Source: Citrobacter enshiensis (GTDB lineage: Bacteria; Pseudomonadota; Gammaproteobacteria; Enterobacterales; Enterobacteriaceae). Taken from it: 64,000 nucleotides of DNA. Below the pieces are notes generated by a model that saw only the letters and a program-made list of their open reading frames with translations, was not told the DNA's origin and did not search any database. The position numbers were made by a program, and so were the translations under genes. Shown piece after piece: positions 1 through 11,622 of this stretch; positions within the stretch are counted from its first letter, which is position 1; each line of letters starts with the position of its first letter. The stretch is from positions 186,001 to 250,000 of the forward strand of contig NZ_CP119862.1 in the NCBI RefSeq assembly GCF_029338175.1, written 5' to 3'.

Positions 1-929
1 TGTTCGTGTTACCGCACATGATCCACGCCAGCCTGACCAACTCGAAGATTCAGGGGAAATACCGCCACTCGTTCTGGAGTGAAATCTACGAAACGGTGCT
101 GGCCTGGTATATCGCCCCGCCGACGATGGTGGCGCTGATCAACCCGCACAAAGGGAAGTTTAACGTGACGGCAAAAGGCGGGTTGGTCGAAGAAGAGTAC
201 GTGGACTGGGTCATTTCCCGGCCTTATATCTTCCTGGTCTTGCTCAACCTGTTGGGCGTGGCGGTGGGCGTCTGGCGTTACTACTACGGCCCTGAAAACG
301 AAATACTCACCGTGATCGTCAGCCTGGTATGGGTTTTCTACAACCTGATTATTCTCGGTGGCGCGGTGGCCGTCTCCGTGGAGAGCAAACAGGTCAGACG
401 GGCGCATCGTGTTGAGATCTCAATGCCTGCCGCTATTGCCCGTGAAGATGGTCATCTGTTCTCGTGCACCGTGCATGACTTCTCCGACGGCGGTCTGGGG
501 ATCAAGATCAACGGACAGGCGCAGGTGCTGGAAGGGCAGAAGGTGAATTTGTTGCTCAAACGCGGCCAGCAGGAATATGTCTTCCCGACGCAAGTCGTGC
601 GCGTGCTGGGTAATGAAGTGGGGCTGCAACTGATGCCATTGACCACGAAACAACATATTGATTTTGTACAGTGCACGTTCGCCCGGGCAGATACCTGGGC
701 GCTTTGGCAGGACAGCTTCCCGGAAGATAAACCTCTGGAAAGTCTGCTGGATATTCTGAAGCTGGGCTTCCGTGGTTATCGGCATCTCGCCGAGTTTGCC
801 CCGTCTTCCGTCAAAGTAATTTTCCGGTCTCTGACGACGCTGGTTTCCTGGATTGTGTCGTTTATTCCACGTCGCCCGGAGCGGGGCGTGGCGGTGCAAC
901 AGCCGGATCAGGTTATGGCTCAACAATGA
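1..929 (+). CDS. bcsA: Cellulose synthase catalytic subunit BcsA, C-terminal part
   Basis: This is the 3' end of bcsA; its start and glycosyltransferase core lie before the window. BcsA polymerises UDP-glucose into cellulose at the inner membrane and extrudes the chain. Visible here are the last membrane helices (for example around bases 210-390) and then the c-di-GMP-binding PilZ domain. The PilZ arginine motif RRAHR is encoded near base 395 and its DFSDGG motif near base 478, so the allosteric input site looks intact. A basic, proline-rich tail ends at TGA 927-929. bcsB starts 10 bases later, so the genes are co-transcribed. Identification is by remembered similarity to E. coli BcsA and by operon order. 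Confidence 0.95.
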   Translation, partial: FVLPHMIHASLTNSKIQGKYRHSFWSEIYETVLAWYIAPPTMVALINPHKGKFNVTAKGGLVEEEYVDWVISRPYIFLVLLNLLGVAVGVWRYYYGPENEILTVIVSLVWVFYNLIILGGAVAVSVESKQVRRAHRVEISMPAAIAREDGHLFSCTVHDFSDGGLGIKINGQAQVLEGQKVNLLLKRGQQEYVFPTQVVRVLGNEVGLQLMPLTTKQHIDFVQCTFARADTWALWQDSFPEDKPLESLLDILKLGFRGYRHLAEFAPSSVKVIFRSLTTLVSWIVSFIPRRPERGVAVQQPDQVMAQQ

Positions 930-939
930 TGATAACGCG

Positions 940-3291
940 ATGAAAAGAAAACTTTCCTGGATTTGTGCAGTGGCAATAGGGATGAGCGCTTTCCCTGCTT
1001 TCATGACGCAGGCAACGCCTGCAATGCAACCACTGGTAAATGCTGAGCCAGCAGAGGCGCCAGCTGTGCCTGCGCCGGCAGATGAAAATCAGCCCGTCGG
1101 ACAGGTGATGCCGGGTGTGGCGGGGGCAAACGCGCCGATTGTCGCGCAGAATGCGCCTTCCCGCGATGTGAAGCTCACCTTTGCGCAAATTGCGCCGCCG
1201 CCGGGCAGCATGGTTCTGCGTGGCGTCAATCCGAACGGCGGTATTGAGTTCGGTATGCGCAGCGATGAAGTGGTCTCGAAAGCGGTGTTGAACCTCGAGT
1301 ACACCCCTTCGCCGTCGCTGTTGCCGATACAGTCGCAGCTAAAGGTTTACCTGAATGATGAATTGATGGGCGTATTGCCTGTCACCAAAGAGCAACTGGG
1401 CAAAAAAACGCTGGCCCAGATGCCGATCAACCCTTTGTTTATTACCGACTTTAACCGGGTGCGCCTGGAGTTTGTTGGGCACTACCGCGATGTCTGTGAA
1501 AACCCGGCCAGCAGCACATTGTGGCTGGATGTCGGCCGCAGTAGCGTACTGGACCTGACCTACCAGACACTGCCGGTAAACAACGATCTCTCGCACTTCC
1601 CGATCCCGTTCTTTGACCCGCGAGATAATCGTCCTGTTACCTTGCCGATGGTGTTCGCACAATCACCGGATAAGGCGCTGCAACAGGCGGCGTCGATCGT
1701 CTCCTCCTGGTTTGGTTCGCGTGCGGGCTGGCGCGGTCAGCACTTCCCGGTGATGTATAACAAATTGCCGGATCGTAATGCGATTGTGTTTGCCACTAAC
1801 GACAAACGCCCAGACTTCCTGCGCGATCATCCGGCGGTGAACGCGCCGGTGATCGAGATGATTAACCATCCGGATAACCCGTATGTGAAACTGCTGGTGG
1901 TCTTTGGCCGTGATGACAAAGACCTGTTGCAGGCAGCGAAGGGGATTGCGCAGGGGAATATTCTGTTCCGTGGCAATAGCGTGGTGGTGAATGAAGTGAA
2001 ACCGCTGCTGGCCCGTCAGCCCTATGACGCGCCGAACTGGGTGCGTACTGACCGCGCGGTGACCTTTGGCGAGCTGAAAACCTATGAAGAGCAGTTACAG
2101 TCAACAGGGCTGGAGCCTGCGCCGATCAACGTGTCGCTGAACCTGCCGCCGGATCTTTATTTGTTACGCAGTACCGGTATTGATATGAACCTCAACTACC
2201 GTTACACCACGCCGCCGCAGAAAGACAGTTCGCGGATGGATATCAGCCTGAATAACCAGTTCCTGCAAGCGTTTAGCCTGAACAGCGCGCAGGAAAGCAA
2301 TCGCCTGTTGCTGCGTCTGCCTGTCCTGCAAGGGCTTCTGGACGGCAAAACAGATGTCGCGATCCCGGCGTTGAAACTGGGCGCGATGAACCAGCTGCGC
2401 TTTGACTTCCAGTATATGAACCCGATGCCGGGGGGATCGGTTGATAATTGCATCACTTTCCAACCGGTACAGAACCATGTCGTGATCAGCGACGATTCCA
2501 CTATCGACTTCTCGAAGTATTACCACTTTATCGCGATGCCGGACCTGCGTGCTTTCGCGAATGCGGGTTTCCCGTTCAGCCGTATGGCTGACCTGTCCGA
2601 AACCATCATGGTCATGCCGAAAACCCCGAACGAAGCGCAGATGGAAACGCTGCTGGATGTGACCGGGACGATAGGGGCGCAAACCGGCTTCCCGTCAATT
2701 AACCTGAACATCACCGACGACAGCAGCCAGATTCAGGGCAAAGACGCTGACATCATGTTAATCGGCTCCATTCCCGATAAGCTGAAAGATGAGAAGCGAA
2801 TCGATCTGCTGGTGCAGGCGACGCAGAGCTGGGTAAACACCCCGACGCGCCAGACCACATTCCCGAGCATTATGCCGGATATGGCCGATCGTGCGGCGGA
2901 TGTGCGTACGACCCTGACCTCCTCTGGCCCCATGGCGGCCGTGGTGGGCTTCCAGTCGCCGTTTAACGATCAGCGAAGTGTGATTGCGCTGCTGGCCGAC
3001 AGCCCGCGCGGTTATACGTTACTGAACGAAGCGATGAACGACAGCGGAAAACGGGCGGCAATGTTTGGTTCTGTTTCGGTAATTCGTGAATCCGGTGTTA
3101 ACAGCCTGCGGGTCGGGGATGTTTACTACGTCGGGCATTTACCGTGGTTTGAACGTCTGTGGTATGCCCTGTCGAATCACCCGGTACTGCTGGCCATTCT
3201 GGCGGCGGTGAGCGTCGTGCTTCTGGCTTGGGTGCTGTGGCGTCTGCTGCGCATCATTAGTCGCCGCCGTCTTGATCCGGACAATGAGTAA
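940..3291 (+). CDS. bcsB: Cellulose synthase periplasmic regulatory subunit BcsB
   Basis: BcsB is the periplasmic partner of BcsA that guides the nascent glucan; its C-terminal helix anchors it to BcsA. The 783-residue product starts with MKRKLSW and a hydrophobic signal sequence, followed by an Ala/Pro-rich linker and the large jelly-roll/flavodoxin-like periplasmic part. A single hydrophobic segment near residues 745-767 precedes a basic tail. An in-frame ATG at 853 exists, but 940 is chosen because it gives the proper signal peptide and does not run through bcsA. bcsZ follows after 6 bases. Length is close to the E. coli protein. Confidence 0.95.
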   Translation: MKRKLSWICAVAIGMSAFPAFMTQATPAMQPLVNAEPAEAPAVPAPADENQPVGQVMPGVAGANAPIVAQNAPSRDVKLTFAQIAPPPGSMVLRGVNPNGGIEFGMRSDEVVSKAVLNLEYTPSPSLLPIQSQLKVYLNDELMGVLPVTKEQLGKKTLAQMPINPLFITDFNRVRLEFVGHYRDVCENPASSTLWLDVGRSSVLDLTYQTLPVNNDLSHFPIPFFDPRDNRPVTLPMVFAQSPDKALQQAASIVSSWFGSRAGWRGQHFPVMYNKLPDRNAIVFATNDKRPDFLRDHPAVNAPVIEMINHPDNPYVKLLVVFGRDDKDLLQAAKGIAQGNILFRGNSVVVNEVKPLLARQPYDAPNWVRTDRAVTFGELKTYEEQLQSTGLEPAPINVSLNLPPDLYLLRSTGIDMNLNYRYTTPPQKDSSRMDISLNNQFLQAFSLNSAQESNRLLLRLPVLQGLLDGKTDVAIPALKLGAMNQLRFDFQYMNPMPGGSVDNCITFQPVQNHVVISDDSTIDFSKYYHFIAMPDLRAFANAGFPFSRMADLSETIMVMPKTPNEAQMETLLDVTGTIGAQTGFPSINLNITDDSSQIQGKDADIMLIGSIPDKLKDEKRIDLLVQATQSWVNTPTRQTTFPSIMPDMADRAADVRTTLTSSGPMAAVVGFQSPFNDQRSVIALLADSPRGYTLLNEAMNDSGKRAAMFGSVSVIRESGVNSLRVGDVYYVGHLPWFERLWYALSNHPVLLAILAAVSVVLLAWVLWRLLRIISRRRLDPDNE

Positions 3292-3297
3292 TTAGCG

Positions 3298-4404
3298 ATG
3301 AACGCGCTTCGTGGATGGACGTTAACGGTGTTAATGGTGGCCGCCGTGAATGTGCAGGCAGCCTGCACATGGCCTGCCTGGACACAGTTCAAAAAAGATT
3401 ACATCAGCCAGCAAGGGCGGGTAATCGATCCCAGCGACGCGCGTAAAATCACCACCTCGGAAGGGCAAAGTTACGCGATGTTCTTTGCCCTCGCCGCGAA
3501 TGACCGCCCGGCGTTTGATCAACTGCTGGACTGGACGCAGAACAACCTCGCGCAGGGTTCTTTGCAGGAGCACCTGCCCGCCTGGCTCTGGGGGCAAAAA
3601 GATCCGAAAACGTGGAGCGTGCTGGACGCTAACTCTGCGTCTGACGCCGATGTCTGGATTGTCTGGTCTTTACTGGAAGCGGGAAGATTGTGGAAAGCGC
3701 CGCGCTATACCGACATCGGCACTGCGCTGTTAAAACGCATTGCCCGTGAGGAAGTGGTCACCGTGCCGGGGCTGGGTTCCATGCTGTTGCCGGGTAAAGT
3801 CGGTTTCGCGGAAACGGCAAGCTGGCGTTTTAATCCCAGTTATTTGCCGCCGCAACTGGCGCAGTACTTTACCCGTTTTGGCGCGCCGTGGACCACCCTG
3901 CGTGAAACCAATCTGCGCCTGCTGCTGGAAACGGCCCCGAAAGGTTTTTCGCCGGACTGGGTGCGTTATGAGAAAAATAAAGGCTGGCAGTTGAAGCCGG
4001 AAAAAACGCTGGTCAGCAGCTACGATGCCATTCGCGTTTATATGTGGGCGGGCATGCTGCATGATGGCGATCCGCAAAAAGCGCGTCTGCTCGCGCGATT
4101 TAAATCGATGGCTACCCTGACAACAAAAAACGGCCTTCCACCGGAGAAAGTGGACGTCGCCAGCGGCAAAGCACAGGGCAATGGCCCGGTGGGCTTCTCT
4201 GCCGCTATGCTGCCTTTCCTGCAAAACCGCGATGCGACAGCGGTGCAGCGACAGCGTGTGACCGACGACTTTCCTGGCAGCGATGCCTATTACAGCTACG
4301 TGCTGACCCTATTTGGACAAGGCTGGGATCAGCATCGTTTTCGCTTCACCCTTCGTGGTGAGTTACTACCTGACTGGGGCCAGGAATGCGCAAGTTCACA
4401 CTAA
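3298..4404 (+). CDS. bcsZ: Periplasmic endo-1,4-beta-glucanase BcsZ (GH8)
   Basis: This glycoside hydrolase family 8 enzyme trims misplaced glucan in the periplasm during cellulose export. The 368-residue protein has a short N-terminal signal (about 20 residues, ending near VQA). Active-site regions of the family are present: [10 protein letters not shown] near residue 55 with the acid Glu, and [11 protein letters not shown] near residue 243 with the base Asp. The 3' end overlaps bcsC by 19 bases, implying translational coupling. No truncation is seen. Confidence 0.95.
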   Translation: MNALRGWTLTVLMVAAVNVQAACTWPAWTQFKKDYISQQGRVIDPSDARKITTSEGQSYAMFFALAANDRPAFDQLLDWTQNNLAQGSLQEHLPAWLWGQKDPKTWSVLDANSASDADVWIVWSLLEAGRLWKAPRYTDIGTALLKRIAREEVVTVPGLGSMLLPGKVGFAETASWRFNPSYLPPQLAQYFTRFGAPWTTLRETNLRLLLETAPKGFSPDWVRYEKNKGWQLKPEKTLVSSYDAIRVYMWAGMLHDGDPQKARLLARFKSMATLTTKNGLPPEKVDVASGKAQGNGPVGFSAAMLPFLQNRDATAVQRQRVTDDFPGSDAYYSYVLTLFGQGWDQHRFRFTLRGELLPDWGQECASSH

Positions 4405-7400
4405 GTTTACTCAGTATATCGCTCGGCCTGACGTTAATGCCGATGGTTCATGCTGCGCCTTCCGCGCAGCAGCAACTGCTGGAGCAGGTGCGGCTCGGCG
4501 AAGCCTCGCACCGTGAAGATCTGGTGCGCCAGTCTTTGTACCGTCTGGAACTGATGAACCCGAATAATCCGGACGTGATTGCCGCCCGTTTTCGCTATTT
4601 ACTGCGTCAGGGCGATATCGCAGGGGCACAGAAACAGCTCGACCGACTCTCCCAGTTAGCGCCGAGCTCCACCGCGTATAAATCGTCCCGCACGACCATG
4701 TTGCTCTCCACGCCGGAGGGAAGACAGTCCTTGCAGGAGGCGCGTCTGCAGGCCACCACCGGGCATCCGGAAGAAGCGATTGCCGCTTACGATAAGCTGT
4801 TCAAGGGGAATCCGCCGGACGGTGAACTGGCCGTCGAATACTGGACGACGGTGGCGAAATTACCCGCGCGGCGCAATGACGCCATTAATCAGCTCAAAAA
4901 AATCAATGCCAGCAACCCGGGCAACAACGGTTTACAAAACTCACTGGCGCAGCTGCTGTTTGACAACGGGCGGCGCGAAGAAGGGTTTGCGGTATTAGAA
5001 CAGATGGCGAAATCCAACAGCGGACGCAACGCAGCGGCGGATATCTGGTATAAGCAGATCAAAGACTTGCCAGCGAGTGAATCCAGCGTGCAGGCACTGC
5101 AAAAGTACCTGACGGTGTTCAGCGAAGGCGACAGCGTCAATGCGGCGCGCGGCAAGCTGAATGATCAACAAAAACAGCTGGCCGATCCCGCTTTCAGAGC
5201 AAGAGCCCAGGGGATGGCTGCGGTTGACGCCGGACAAGGCGGCAAAGCCGTGACGGAATTACAGCAGGCGGTCAGCGCAAACCATAACGACAGCGAAGCC
5301 GTTGGCGCGCTGGGTCAGGCCTATTCACAGCGTGGCGATCGCGCGCGCGCCGTGGTGCAATTTCAGAAAGCCCTTGAGATGGACCCGCAAAGCAGCAGCC
5401 GTGACAAGTGGGAAAGTCTGCTGAAAGTGAACCGTTACTGGCTGTCGATTCAGCAGGGTGACGCCGCCCTGAAAGCCAATAATCCGAACCAGGCAGAGCG
5501 TCTTTATCAGCAGGCGAGAAGCATTGATAACACCGACAGCTACGCTGTTCTGGGGCTGGGTGATGTGGCGATGGCGCGCAAAGATTACGCCGCCGCCGAA
5601 CGGTACTATCAACAAACGCTGCGCATGGACAGCGGTAACAGCAACGCGGTGCGCGGGTTAGCGAATATTTATCGGCAGCAATCTCCGGAGAAAGCCTCGG
5701 CATTTATCGCCTCGCTCTCCGCCAGCCAGCGTCGCAGCATTGATGACATTGAGCGCAGCCTGGAAAACGATCGCCTGGCGCAGCAGGCAGAAGCGCTGGA
5801 AAATCAGGGAAGCTGGGCGCAGGCCGCTGAACTACACCGTCGCCGACTGGCAATGGATCCGGGGAGCGTCTGGGTCACTTATCGTTTGTCACGCGATTTG
5901 TGGAACGCCGGACAGCGCAGCCAGGCCGATGCGCAAATGAGCGCGCTGGCGCGCCAGAAACCCAATGATCCAGAACAGGTCTATGCCTACGGACTTTACC
6001 TCTCCGGTAACGATCAGGGTCGTGCGGCAATGGCGCATATTAACAGCCTGCCGCGCAGCCAGTGGAACAGCAACATTCAGGAACTGGCAGACCGGCTGCA
6101 AAGCAATCAGGTGCTGGAAACCGCTAACCGTCTGCGTGACAGCGGCAAAGAGCGGGAAGCGGAAGAGTTACTCCGACAGCAACCGGCCTCCACACGTATT
6201 GATTTAACGCTTGCCGACTGGGCGCAGCAGCGCCGGGAATACACGACCGCGCGCGCGGCGTATGAGGCGGTTCTGGCGCGCGAGCCGAATAACGTTGATG
6301 CCCATCTTGGTTTGACGGAAGTGTTTATCGCTCAAGGAGATAACGCGGCGGCACGCGCCGAACTGGCAAAATTGCCTGCTGCAGAAGCCGGAGAAACACC
6401 GTCTATCAACATGCAGCGTCGTATCGCGCTGGCGCAGATGCAGTTGGGCGACACCGCGAGCGCGCAGCAGACGTTCAATAAAATTGTGCCGCAGGCGAAA
6501 TCGCAGCCGCCATCGATGGAAAATGCGATGGTACTGCGTGATGCCGCCGCGATTCAGGCGCAGGCAGGTGAACCAGAGCAGGCGCTCGACACCTACCAAG
6601 ATGCGATGGTCGCTGCGGGGATCACGCCAACGCGTCCCGAGGATAACGATACATTTACCCGTTTGACGCGCAACGATGAGAAAGACGACTGGCTGAAACG
6701 CGGCGTACGTAGTGATGCGGCGGATTTATATCGTCAGCAGGATCTCAACGTCACCCTTGAGCATGATTACTGGGGATCGAGCGGCACCGGCGGGTATTCT
6801 GACCTGAAAGCGCACACCACCATGCTGCATGTGGATGCGCCGTATTCCGACGGGCGCATGTTCTTTCGTACCGACATGGTCAACATAAACGTTGGCAGCT
6901 TCTCTGATGATGCCAACGGGCAATACGATGACAACTGGGGGACTTGTACCTTGTCCGACTGTAGCGGCAGCCGCAGTCAGTCCGATCGCGGCGCCAGCGT
7001 CGCCGTTGGCTGGGCGAATGACACCTGGAGCTGGGATATTGGCACCACGCCAATGGGCTTCGAGGTTGTTGATGTCGTGGGGGGCGTGAGTTACAGCAAC
7101 GATATCGGTCCGTTGGGCTACACCCTGAACGCGCACCGTCGTCCTATCTCCAGTTCGCTGCTGGCCTTTGGCGGGCAGAAAGATGCGCCGAGTAATACCA
7201 ACAAAACATGGGGCGGCGTCCGTGCGGACGGAGGCGGAGTCAGCCTCAGCTATGACAAAGGCGAAGCGAACGGCGTCTGGGCGTCGCTGACCGGCGATCA
7301 GCTCACCGGGCAGAATGTGGAAGACAACTGGCGCGTGCGCTGGATGACCGGTTATTACTACAAGATCATTAACGAGAATAACCGTCGTGTCACCATCGGT

Positions 7401-7868
7401 CTGAACAACATGATTTGGCACTACGACAAAGACCTGAGCGGATACTCGCTGGGTCAGGGCGGTTACTACAGCCCGCAAGAGTATCTCTCATTCGCCGTAC
7501 CGGTGATGTGGCGCCAACGCACAGAGCACTGGTCGTGGGAGCTGGGCGGTTCCGTGTCATGGTCGCATTCGCGCACCAAGACGATGCCGCGTTACCCACT
7601 GATCAATTTGATCCCAGAAGATTTTCAAGATGAAGCCCGCACCCAGACCAACGATGGCGGTAGCAGCCAGGGCTTTGGCTACACGGCGCGGGCGCTGATC
7701 GAACGTCGCGTCACCTCGAACTGGTTTATCGGAACGGCAGTAGATATTCAGGAGGCGAAGGACTACACCCCAAGCCATTTCTTGCTGTATGCGCGGTATT
7801 CTGCCGCAGGCTGGCAGGGCGATATGGATTTGCCGCCACAGCCGCTGGTGCCTTACGCCGACTGGTAA
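4386..7868 (+). CDS. bcsC: Cellulose export TPR scaffold and outer-membrane porin BcsC
   Basis: BcsC links the synthase to the outer membrane: periplasmic TPR repeats lead to a C-terminal beta-barrel through which cellulose leaves. The 1160-residue product has a signal peptide (cleavage likely after VHA, about residue 24). Then come many TPR-type repeats rich in Ala and Gln to about residue 740, and an aromatic-rich, alternating barrel domain from about 800 to the C-terminus, ending in Trp. The start at 4386 overlaps bcsZ and is followed directly by the signal sequence. Last gene of the visible bcs run; pdeK starts 81 bases downstream. Confidence 0.95.
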   Translation: MRKFTLSLLSISLGLTLMPMVHAAPSAQQQLLEQVRLGEASHREDLVRQSLYRLELMNPNNPDVIAARFRYLLRQGDIAGAQKQLDRLSQLAPSSTAYKSSRTTMLLSTPEGRQSLQEARLQATTGHPEEAIAAYDKLFKGNPPDGELAVEYWTTVAKLPARRNDAINQLKKINASNPGNNGLQNSLAQLLFDNGRREEGFAVLEQMAKSNSGRNAAADIWYKQIKDLPASESSVQALQKYLTVFSEGDSVNAARGKLNDQQKQLADPAFRARAQGMAAVDAGQGGKAVTELQQAVSANHNDSEAVGALGQAYSQRGDRARAVVQFQKALEMDPQSSSRDKWESLLKVNRYWLSIQQGDAALKANNPNQAERLYQQARSIDNTDSYAVLGLGDVAMARKDYAAAERYYQQTLRMDSGNSNAVRGLANIYRQQSPEKASAFIASLSASQRRSIDDIERSLENDRLAQQAEALENQGSWAQAAELHRRRLAMDPGSVWVTYRLSRDLWNAGQRSQADAQMSALARQKPNDPEQVYAYGLYLSGNDQGRAAMAHINSLPRSQWNSNIQELADRLQSNQVLETANRLRDSGKEREAEELLRQQPASTRIDLTLADWAQQRREYTTARAAYEAVLAREPNNVDAHLGLTEVFIAQGDNAAARAELAKLPAAEAGETPSINMQRRIALAQMQLGDTASAQQTFNKIVPQAKSQPPSMENAMVLRDAAAIQAQAGEPEQALDTYQDAMVAAGITPTRPEDNDTFTRLTRNDEKDDWLKRGVRSDAADLYRQQDLNVTLEHDYWGSSGTGGYSDLKAHTTMLHVDAPYSDGRMFFRTDMVNINVGSFSDDANGQYDDNWGTCTLSDCSGSRSQSDRGASVAVGWANDTWSWDIGTTPMGFEVVDVVGGVSYSNDIGPLGYTLNAHRRPISSSLLAFGGQKDAPSNTNKTWGGVRADGGGVSLSYDKGEANGVWASLTGDQLTGQNVEDNWRVRWMTGYYYKIINENNRRVTIGLNNMIWHYDKDLSGYSLGQGGYYSPQEYLSFAVPVMWRQRTEHWSWELGGSVSWSHSRTKTMPRYPLINLIPEDFQDEARTQTNDGGSSQGFGYTARALIERRVTSNWFIGTAVDIQEAKDYTPSHFLLYARYSAAGWQGDMDLPPQPLVPYADW

Positions 7869-7949
7869 GTTTTCAGATACCGCCTCTCTTAATGCCGTCA
7901 CGATCGGGTATACTCTGGCGGCTTTTAAAGATATCCCTGGAGAGTCAAT

Positions 7950-9956
7950 TTGCGCGTCAGTCGCTCGTTAACAATTAAGCAGATGGCGATGGTTGCGGCC
8001 GTTGTCATGGTGTTCGTTTTTATATTTTGCACCGTTTTGCTGTTTCATCTGGTACAGCAGAACCGCTATAACACGGCTACGCAACTGGAAAGCATCGCTC
8101 GCTCTGTTCGGGAACCTTTATCTGCGGCAATTCTCAAGGCCGATATCCCTGAAGCGGAGTCCATTCTTGTCAGTATTAAACCTGCCGGGGTGGTCAGCCG
8201 CGCCGATGTCGTGTTGCCTAATCAGTTTCAGGCGCTGCGCATCAGCTTTATTCCCGAGCGCCCGGTGCCTGTCATGATCACGCGCCTGTTCGAGCTGCCG
8301 GTACAGATCTCGCTGCCGGTTTACTCGCTTGAACGTCCGGCTAACCCGCAGCCGCTGGCGTATCTGGTGCTACAGGCCGATTCGTTCCGCATGTATAAGT
8401 TCGTCATCAGCACCGTCTCCACGTTAGTGACCATTTACTTACTTTTGTCGCTGGTGCTCACGGTGGCCATCTCCTGGTGTGTGAACCGCCTGATTTTGCA
8501 TCCGCTACGTAACATTGCGCGTGAGCTCAATGATGTTTCGCAAGAAGACCTGATCGGGCATCAGCTGACGCTGCCACGCCTGCATCAGGATGATGAAATT
8601 GGCATGCTGGTGCGCAGTTACAACCGGAACCAACAGATTTTGCTGCGTTACAACGAAGAACAAACGGACAACGCGATGCGTTTTCCGGTTTCAGAGTTGC
8701 CGAATAAAGCGTTCCTGATGGGAATGCTGGAGCAGGTGGTAGCGCGCCAACAGACAACGGCATTGATGATTGTGACGTGCGAAACACTGCGGGATACCGC
8801 TGGCGTTCTTAAAGAGACGCAGCGGGAAATCCTGCTGCTGACGCTGGTGGAAAAGTTGAAATCCGTGCTGGCGCCGAGAATGGTGCTCACCCAGGTCAGC
8901 GGTTACGACTTTGCGATCATCGCCCACGGCGTCAAAGAACCGTGGCATGCGATAACATTAGGTCAGCAAGTGCTCACTATTATTAATGAGCGGCTGCCGA
9001 TCGAAAGCATACAACTGCGCCCCAGCTGCAGCATTGGCGTCGCGATGTTTTATGGCGATCTGAGCGCAGAACAGCTGTACGGTCGCGCGGTGTCCGCCGC
9101 CTTTACCGCGCGGCGAAAAGGCAAAAATCAAATTCAGTTCTTTGATCCGAAACAGATGGAACTGGCGCAGCAACGCCTGACTGAAGAGAGCGACATTCTT
9201 AGCGCGCTGGATAATCACCAGTTCTCCATTTGGTTACAGCCGCAGGTGGAGATGTCCAGCGGCAAGGTGCTGAGCGCAGAAGCGTTGTTGCGTATGCAGC
9301 AGCCGGATGGAACCTGGGAACTGCCTGAAGGGTTGATTGAACGCATTGAATCCTGTGGCCTGATGGTGACGGTCGGCCATTGGGTGCTGGAAGAGTCCTG
9401 CCGCCAGCTTTCGGCCTGGCAAGAGCGCGGTCAGATGATGCCGCTTTCCGTGAATCTCTCTGCGTTGCAGCTCATGCACCCGAGTATGGTGTCGGATCTG
9501 CTGGAGTTGTTAAACCGTTACCGCATTGAGCCGGGCACATTGATTCTGGAGGTGACAGAAAGCCGCCGGATTGACGATCCTCATGCTGCGGTGGCGATCT
9601 TGCGCCCATTACGCAACGCGGGCGTCCGTATTGCGCTGGACGATTTTGGCATGGGATACGCGGGGTTACGCCAGCTACAACACATGAAGTCGCTGCCGGT
9701 CGATGTGCTCAAAATCGATAAAATGTTTGTTGATGGGCTACCGGAAGATAACAGCATGGTCACCGCAATTATCCTGATGGCGCGTAGCCTCAATTTACAG
9801 ATGATTGCAGAAGGCGTGGAGACGGAAGCGCAGCGTGACTGGCTGGCACAAGCGGGTGTCGAAGTGGCGCAGGGTTTCTTATTTGCTCGCCCTGTTCCTG
9901 CGGAAGTGTTTGAAGAGCGCTACCTGAAGGACGTATCGCCTGATTACAAAAGTTAA
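7950..9956 (+). CDS. pdeK: Membrane c-di-GMP phosphodiesterase PdeK (YhjK, HmsP-like)
   Basis: Inner-membrane signalling protein of 668 residues with the layout TM helix (about 10-32), periplasmic sensor segment, second TM helix (about 150-172), HAMP linker, degenerate GGDEF domain and EAL domain. The EAL signature (AEALLRM, about residue 448), DDFGMG and VEGVET motifs are intact, so c-di-GMP hydrolysis is expected. The GGDEF box is replaced by SGYDF, so cyclase activity is not. It starts at TTG 7950 with a GGAG ribosome site at 7939-7942; this start matches the E. coli N-terminus MRVSRSL. It lies just after bcsC, consistent with local control of cellulose by c-di-GMP turnover, though linkage is inferred. 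Confidence 0.93.
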   Translation: MRVSRSLTIKQMAMVAAVVMVFVFIFCTVLLFHLVQQNRYNTATQLESIARSVREPLSAAILKADIPEAESILVSIKPAGVVSRADVVLPNQFQALRISFIPERPVPVMITRLFELPVQISLPVYSLERPANPQPLAYLVLQADSFRMYKFVISTVSTLVTIYLLLSLVLTVAISWCVNRLILHPLRNIARELNDVSQEDLIGHQLTLPRLHQDDEIGMLVRSYNRNQQILLRYNEEQTDNAMRFPVSELPNKAFLMGMLEQVVARQQTTALMIVTCETLRDTAGVLKETQREILLLTLVEKLKSVLAPRMVLTQVSGYDFAIIAHGVKEPWHAITLGQQVLTIINERLPIESIQLRPSCSIGVAMFYGDLSAEQLYGRAVSAAFTARRKGKNQIQFFDPKQMELAQQRLTEESDILSALDNHQFSIWLQPQVEMSSGKVLSAEALLRMQQPDGTWELPEGLIERIESCGLMVTVGHWVLEESCRQLSAWQERGQMMPLSVNLSALQLMHPSMVSDLLELLNRYRIEPGTLILEVTESRRIDDPHAAVAILRPLRNAGVRIALDDFGMGYAGLRQLQHMKSLPVDVLKIDKMFVDGLPEDNSMVTAIILMARSLNLQMIAEGVETEAQRDWLAQAGVEVAQGFLFARPVPAEVFEERYLKDVSPDYKS

Positions 9957-10056
9957 AAAAGGTCGGGCTTGTGCGAGCCAGTTCAAACTTTTTAACATTT
10001 TTGTTTCAATTATGATCCAGGTACATTTCTGTCATGTTGTCGGGGTGTTATTTTAA

Positions 10057-11400
<1,344 letters not shown>

Positions 11401-11414
11401 TCTCACCACTAATG

Positions 11415-11440
11415 CCCGCAGTCCCTTCCAGGACTGCGGG
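11415..11440 (+). terminator. Terminator-like hairpin after dctA
   Basis: A 10-bp perfect inverted repeat (CCCGCAGTCC / GGACTGCGGG) with a 6-base loop lies 15 bases after the dctA stop. The following TGTTTGCG is only weakly T-rich, so intrinsic termination may be partial. Confidence 0.7.
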
Positions 11441-11622
11441 TGTTTGCGCATAATTGACCCCTGCACCAGAATCGCCTTACCGGGCGCTTCGGTTTTTTTA
11501 CACTTCATCCGTGACATTTCCATGTTTTTGCGGTCTAACACGAAGTGTTTTTAACGTCATATTCAGATAAGCCTTTTTCAGGATTGTCTTTTTATTACCA
11601 GGATTGTTGATCAGGGGTTCAC

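Noticed and set aside
6726-7478. Long minus-strand open frame (250 codons) opposite bcsC
   Set aside because: Antisense to the conserved BcsC barrel region; the composition reflects the GC-rich third codon positions of bcsC.
9952-10010. Inverted GTTAAAAA/TTTTTAAC after pdeK as a terminator
   Set aside because: The arms are purely A/T-rich and far apart with a long weak loop; not convincing as a terminator.
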